From Hypomesus transpacificus (lineage: Eukaryota; Chordata; Actinopteri; Osmeriformes; Osmeridae): a stretch of 64,000 nucleotides of DNA. Of this stretch, positions 58,903 to 64,000 are shown in pieces. Within the stretch, counting starts at the first letter, position 1. Each line of letters starts with the position of its first letter. The translations under genes were made by a program, and so were the position numbers. Location of the stretch: assembly GCF_021917145.1 (NCBI RefSeq), contig NC_061067.1, forward strand, positions 5,809,874 to 5,873,873. The letters run 5' to 3'. The notes below the pieces were generated by a model. That model was not told the DNA's origin and made no database searches. It was given only the letters and a program-made list of their open reading frames with translations.

Positions 58903-58966
58903 GTGAGAGTGAGTGTGTGTGTGTGTGTGTGTGTGTGAGTGTGTGTGTGTATGTGTGTGTGTGGGA
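58826..58966. repeat. (GT)n/(GAGAGTGA) mosaic microsatellite
   Basis: GT runs separated by GAGAGTGAGTGTG blocks that recur at about 58859 and 58905, a compound repeat. Confidence 0.95.
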
Positions 58967-61900
58967 GACTGTGTTACTAAGTATGTGCTGGAGCTTTTAT
59001 GTGCGTGTTAACCTCAGCAGGGTTTTTTCAGCGGTGAAAACGCCTTTGGGAATAGAATCATACTGTGTGAATGAAAGCATGCCACTCTTTAGAACACACA
59101 CACTCTTACACCAGTAGGGACATGTCTTTAAATAGAAGATATGGATAACATGAGGCAGAGAAAGTGTGTGTGACTGACTGACTGAGTGAGAAAGAGAATG
59201 AAATTGATAATATTGTTTGTGAGGGCCTCTGTTGGATTAGCAGAGGATGCTGTTGCGTGTCAGTGAGGCTCGCCGGAGATATTAGAAGAGACCATGTGTC
59301 TCACGCACACACACACACACACACTCGCACGCACATGTGCGCACACACACTCATCCACACAGGCATGCACATACAGGTACATGAGAGAAAGAGCGAGATG
59401 GATGAATGGCTTAACAGTGAGGCTATATGAACTGAACAGAATGTTCTCAATCCTAGTCATGTCACACCTTTCCACAGGCCCTCACTAAGCGCCCCACGAG
59501 ACAGGCTAAACAAGACACAGAAGCTCATGTTTATACCATTGATCTGGCTCCTGCTCTGCATGACCAGAAAACCGATACCTACGTCAGTCCTCCGTAAGAC
59601 ACATGAGACATGACGCCTGTCTGCATGTTTACACTACATCACCCAGAAGTCATCCTGGGTCAGGCCTGTGGACGTTGGCTCCCTTCCACACCCAGTCCTC
59701 CTCCGCCACACAGCTGTTGGCTATTAGCATTATGAAACTGCTCAAATCAAAGCCTATTGCTTCGCTATTGCGAATGGACATTCGTCTCAGTCTGAAATCA
59801 ATACCTCGCCGTCAAAAAAATCCAATGCCATATTTTCACCCCTCCTCGGCCAGATCAGGGAGTGGGTGGGTGTGTGTGTGGGGGGGTGACTGCACCTAGC
59901 TGGGGAATGAGGCTTGTCCAGAGACCAGGCATCCATCACTGGTGAGCAAATGAGCGTCTTAAAAGCCGTGCTCTCTCAGGCCTGTCTGTCGGTTGGCAGA
60001 CGGATTGAAGCCGGCTCTAATTGATTATTTGAGGGAAATCTGTGTGTGTATGTGCTAGTCTAACCAACATGAGCCTATAGTTGTGTATGGCTGTTTGTGT
60101 GTGTGCCTCGTCTAACCCTGAGTCTCCTGTGGAGTGTGTGCTCGTGCCTGTCAAAGTCCCCCGCAGAGAAAACTGTCTCTTATCAGCAGAGCGCACAAAC
60201 TCACAGACCAGTAGACAAACTGAAAGACAGACACTCTCTCTCTAATATCTACATGCTGCACACACTACCCTGGGTACTTTGGCTACGCCAGTCAGTGTCT
60301 CTCTGTGTCTCTCTGTACACAGCCAGCCAATCCGAGTCTACTCTTCCTCTCTAATTGGGATCAGGACAGCATGCCCAGGAAGTGAACCCAGGTTCTCATT
60401 AAGTCAACGGCAATCCCTGTGTTCCTAATTGAAATGGCAGCTCCCTAAAATAACTACCCCGCCTCCATCTCGCCCCTCCACCCATCCCCAGCCCCTTATG
60501 TGTTCCTCTCTCTCATTCTCCTCCATTATCTGTCCTCTCTTATCCCATTTTGTCCTCCTCTCCCTCATTGATGCAGTACAGTATTCATCCCAGGGGAATA
60601 TGTTGAAAGATGTTCCTCCCAGCCCAGTGTCTTTGTTGCCTCTGAAATAGCCACTGTTTTCCCACTGGCAGTCCCAGAGTCACATGTGTATGCTCTCAGC
60701 CAATTACAGGACACCTTCAAAAACATACCAAACACTCATTCATACCACTGTACATGGCCCAATTGCAGTAAACAACGACAAAAGAGATTATTTTGAAATG
60801 CGGAGTAAAGCTCCCTGTTTCCCTGTGGTCAGCTGGGTGATGTGATGCAGGCATGACAGGCATAAGTGTGTGTATGGTCTGTATTAATCACACGGTCAGA
60901 GTAGCAGTACCAGCATATTGAGTGTGATGCCGAGCCTGCATCATTATTCCTCAGTGTCAGCCCAACAACAGATTGACTCCTCTGCACGCTGCCCACAATG
61001 CATTTCTCAGCACTGTTGTCCCGGGCCATCAAGGAGGCCATTGGGTAATCGCCCGAATGTCTCCGTTCCCTCCCACCCCACCCCCCTTCCTCCTTTCCCT
61101 CTCACTTGACTTCTGGTAGTGGGTGGGAGGGACACTTAAGCTGAATTGCTGGCATATTTGTTTTTCTTTTCTTTCCACTGAAAAGAGATTATTCAGCAAA
61201 GTGGGAACAATCACAGCCTTCCACCGAGTTTGCGCTATGTGAACCGCATGAGTAATCCTTCTGAGGCAAGAGGTGTTGCGGGGAGAAGAAGGGAGAGAGG
61301 AAGAGAGGGAGAGAGGAGAGAGGGAGAGAGGGGGGGAGACGGTTGGATGGAGAGATGGAGAGATCGAGGGGATGGATGTGGGGAGAGATGAACAGAAATG
61401 GATGGATGAAAGGTTACAAGTGGGATGGGATGATGTAAGGAGAGATGGAGGAATAAAAAAAAAAAAAAGATTATTTTAATTGAATGGATGAAGCAATGGA
61501 TACTGTGGAAAGAGATTTGGCAAGATGAAAGAAATGGAGGAGGGATGGATGGAAGGAGAGATGGAGGGAGTCAGGGTTAAAAGGGTGAGACTCTGCTGGG
61601 CTTAGACTTTGATCCTGAGTGTGTGTAAGATCATTAAACCATGACCTCTATAGGCGGTATTCCAGCGCTCAGGGCTGCTCACTGGTTGGTCAGCTTCAGT
61701 AGCCAATTGATAAAGATCCCATACTGCAGCTCAGTGTCGAGAGGAAATGTGTCAGAATTATATTTTTCGCCTGTGGTCTTGAGCATGAGCTACAAGATGA
61801 TGAAATCCAGTCCCCTAGATGATATCTCTCATCAACGTGAAATCGATCATCTTCCAGCTTGCAAAGAGAAAGCCATTAAAGCCAAGTATTCCTACAAAAC

Positions 61901-62254
61901 TTGAAAACATAAGAAAGAAAGATATTGCCTCTAAATTACCTCAGAGCATGCTGTGTTTCATAATAAATACTCAAGAAGGTTTTTGCCCCCATTGGTTCTG
62001 CGAGAGGGCAGCCATTTTGATTGGAAAGTGTTATCAAGGATGCACACATTTAACTTGGATTACTTCCCAAGGAGGAAGTTCGTTATTGCAGTGTTAGATA
62101 ATAGCCAGACAGAGCTCTGAGAGGAGTCGTGCAGGCTCTGGACTGCAGCTGTGATGAGGAGAGGAAAAAAGACTTCAGCCACAGTGAGGAATGGAGAGTA
62201 GAGATGGGACAGGCTCAACAGCAGGCTTTGGGACTGTTATGATTCTCAAAAATG

Positions 62255-62302
62255 TCCTTCCTTCCTTCCTTCCTTTCTTCCTTCCTTCCTTCATCCTTCC
62301 TT
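62255..62302. repeat. (CTTC)n microsatellite
   Basis: Tetranucleotide pyrimidine tract with one shifted unit. Confidence 0.9.
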
Positions 62303-62524
62303 CTATCCTTAAATCCTTTCTTCTTGTGAGTGTCAGGAATGAGGGATCAGGCACAACCAAGCAGAGATGACACCTCATCAATCACTATGGTGGGCGCCAG
62401 CACTGCTGACACACACATGATGATAATGACACAAACACATAAAACACACACATAAAGCACTTATACGCCCATTCATTCATAGAACCACAGACGTATTGCA
62501 CAATGACTGCTTCATTTGTCATTG

Positions 62525-62645
62525 TGTGGTACCGTGGCAAGTGGCGTCGCAGCAAGAAGGTCCTGGTTTCAATCCCCGACCTGAGGAGTCTCTCCTGTGG
62601 AGGCCTCTTGCATGTGTGCACCGCTCCCTGCAAGCGTGTGTGTTT
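62525..62645 (+). mobile_element. Worn fish interspersed repeat with tRNA-like motif
   Basis: GCAGCAAGAAGGTCCTGGTT followed by TCAATCCCCGACC, with a GGAGGCCTCTTGCATGTG-type segment downstream, resembles a very common fish repeat that carries a B-box-like GGTTCGAATCC. Here the box is mutated to GGTTTCAATCC. Confidence 0.5.
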
Positions 62646-63931
62646 ATGCGTGCCACAATTCGAGATCAATGAAGGATTGTTGTTGTTGTTCGCTAAAGGA
62701 ACGCTGACACAATGACACGCAGGTTCAAATTCACAGATGTAAACTAAGAGGCCTCAGATGTGGCATGTCTCACTCAGAGTGGAGAAGACACTCACATCTG
62801 ATCCAGACAGCCAATCTACCGAACTGCACACTGAGGGATTCCAGGCTGTTTACCTTGCAATTACAAACTGTCAATCATCACTCAAGTCAATTCTCTACAT
62901 AGAAAGCCATGATAGCAAACATTTATCTTCCAATCTGAAAAACGTTTTCTCCTTTTTTCATAGCGATAGAGAAGCTGGGAGCCAGATATTCCTGCACTAG
63001 TTTATTTTTTATGCGATAAAGCAGCAGAATGCAACTGAAAAATGCAGCAAGCTAAAGAAAATGATGGTGTAGTTATGGCGGGAACTAAAAGAGCAGGAAT
63101 TAGGACAAGAAACATCACACAATTGAATCCCTTTGTCACTTCAAACCCTTTCTGCAAACTCTGTTTCATTGAGTAAAAACATAATAACCTTCAGTGACAA
63201 AATGAGTGTAGCTAAAGTAGATTTCTGCAAGGAGACTAAGGAAAAAACTGCTTTTCACAAAACAGCCACAAATCAAAGAGCAAGCCTATTTATCCAACTG
63301 AGATGAAAAAGATCCAAAGATAAGAAACACTTGTGTTTAGTGTCACAATTTAATAGTTCCCTGGGGAAAAAATATAGTTTCACAGCAACAACGAGGAGTC
63401 CCTCTCTCCCCTAATGGTACTCTCTCTCGCATTCTTACCCAAGGTGAGACACACTGTCCTACCACTGTCTAACGGGAGGACAAGCTGTGTATTGCTGCGA
63501 ACGCAGGTGTGAGAGTGTGTACCTACCACCTGTGTCAGTGTGTGTCCAGGCCAGAGAGTACACTCAACAACAGCCCAGCTGGTGTTGAGGCAGGTTGAGG
63601 CTGTATATTGTAGCCAAGCCCCCATACTGGATCTGTCCAGTTCCCCTTCAAAGACTACAACTCTCTCGAAGGTTCCGGAGTTGCTTCTACAGAAATGAGA
63701 GCAGGGGAATCAGTCACGCTCCCAAAGCCAAACCAATATTATGAGTAGAAGTAGAAACACATATATTAAAGTTGTCAATAAGTATGTGAATATACAAAAA
63801 GTGTATCCCTTAAGTACACTACCAATCGGGTAGATATAATGAAAATATATTGTCATTTAATAAAAGTACATTCGATTTAAGGATTCTCTTCTTCCAACAG
63901 GGATGGAAGCTCAGCCCAGGGAGCTGGGCAG

Positions 63932-63952
63932 GCAGGCAGGCAGGCAGGCAGG
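63932..63952. repeat. (GGCA)n microsatellite
   Basis: Five to six units at the right edge of the window. Confidence 0.9.
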
Positions 63953-64000
63953 GCAGGGCTGGCAGAGGCGGCTCTGGAGGGGTGAGGTAGGGTCACCACT

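Noticed and set aside
63380..63625. Possible first coding exon of myrip
   Set aside because: The 81-codon frame has none of the helix residues expected before the zinc finger (ETEHVLQVVQRDF-like), and no fitting donor was seen.

Overview
The window is nuclear DNA of a ray-finned (teleost-type) fish. The evidence is GT-AG introns in every gene, a C-RFamide / prolactin-releasing peptide 2 gene of the fish type, a tRNA-derived fish SINE with intact A and B boxes, a fish-type MITE, and very heavy (GA)n and (CA)n microsatellite load. The species cannot be told from the sequence. Gene models were built by joining exons by eye; every listed junction keeps the reading frame.

Layout. 1-3160: last coding exon (+) and long 3' UTR of an unidentified gene. 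5621-7431 (-): single-domain GIMAP/AIG1-type GTPase gene, three coding exons, 275 aa. 8035-9554 (-): chmp4c, five exons, 232 aa, an ESCRT-III subunit. 10116-12164 (+): zfand1, eight exons, 271 aa, an AN1 zinc-finger protein. chmp4c and zfand1 are head to head across about 560 bp. 12577-12649 (-): tRNA-Arg(CCG). About 13474-13546 (-): decayed tRNA-Cys-like sequence. 15131-16911 (+): prolactin-releasing peptide gene of the C-RFa/PrRP2 type, with TATA box, non-coding first exon, 120-aa precursor and poly(A) signal. 17089-52851 and probably beyond the window end (-): myrip (Slac2-c, Rab27 and myosin VIIa effector). Fourteen coding exons are recognised, from the Rab-binding zinc-finger exon to the penultimate exon; the start-codon exon is not seen and the last exon is uncertain. 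From about 34.0 to 52.6 kb and from 52.9 kb to the end I see myrip introns filled with microsatellites, minisatellites and transposon fragments.

Gene relations. chmp4c (membrane scission, abscission) and zfand1 (stress-granule clearance) are a conserved vertebrate pair. The prlh2-myrip neighbourhood mirrors the PRLH-MLPH neighbourhood of mammals (MLPH is the paralogue of MYRIP), which suggests one ancestral pair duplicated in early vertebrate genome duplication. The myrip introns are the repeat hot spot: several acceptor sites sit directly against (CT)n or (GT)n tracts. I see no evidence for a wholly new biological system; the best leads are the paralogous neighbourhood, the repeat-embedded splice sites, the loss of a G4 residue in the GIMAP protein, and the apparent absence of the Aurora-B serine cluster in chmp4c.
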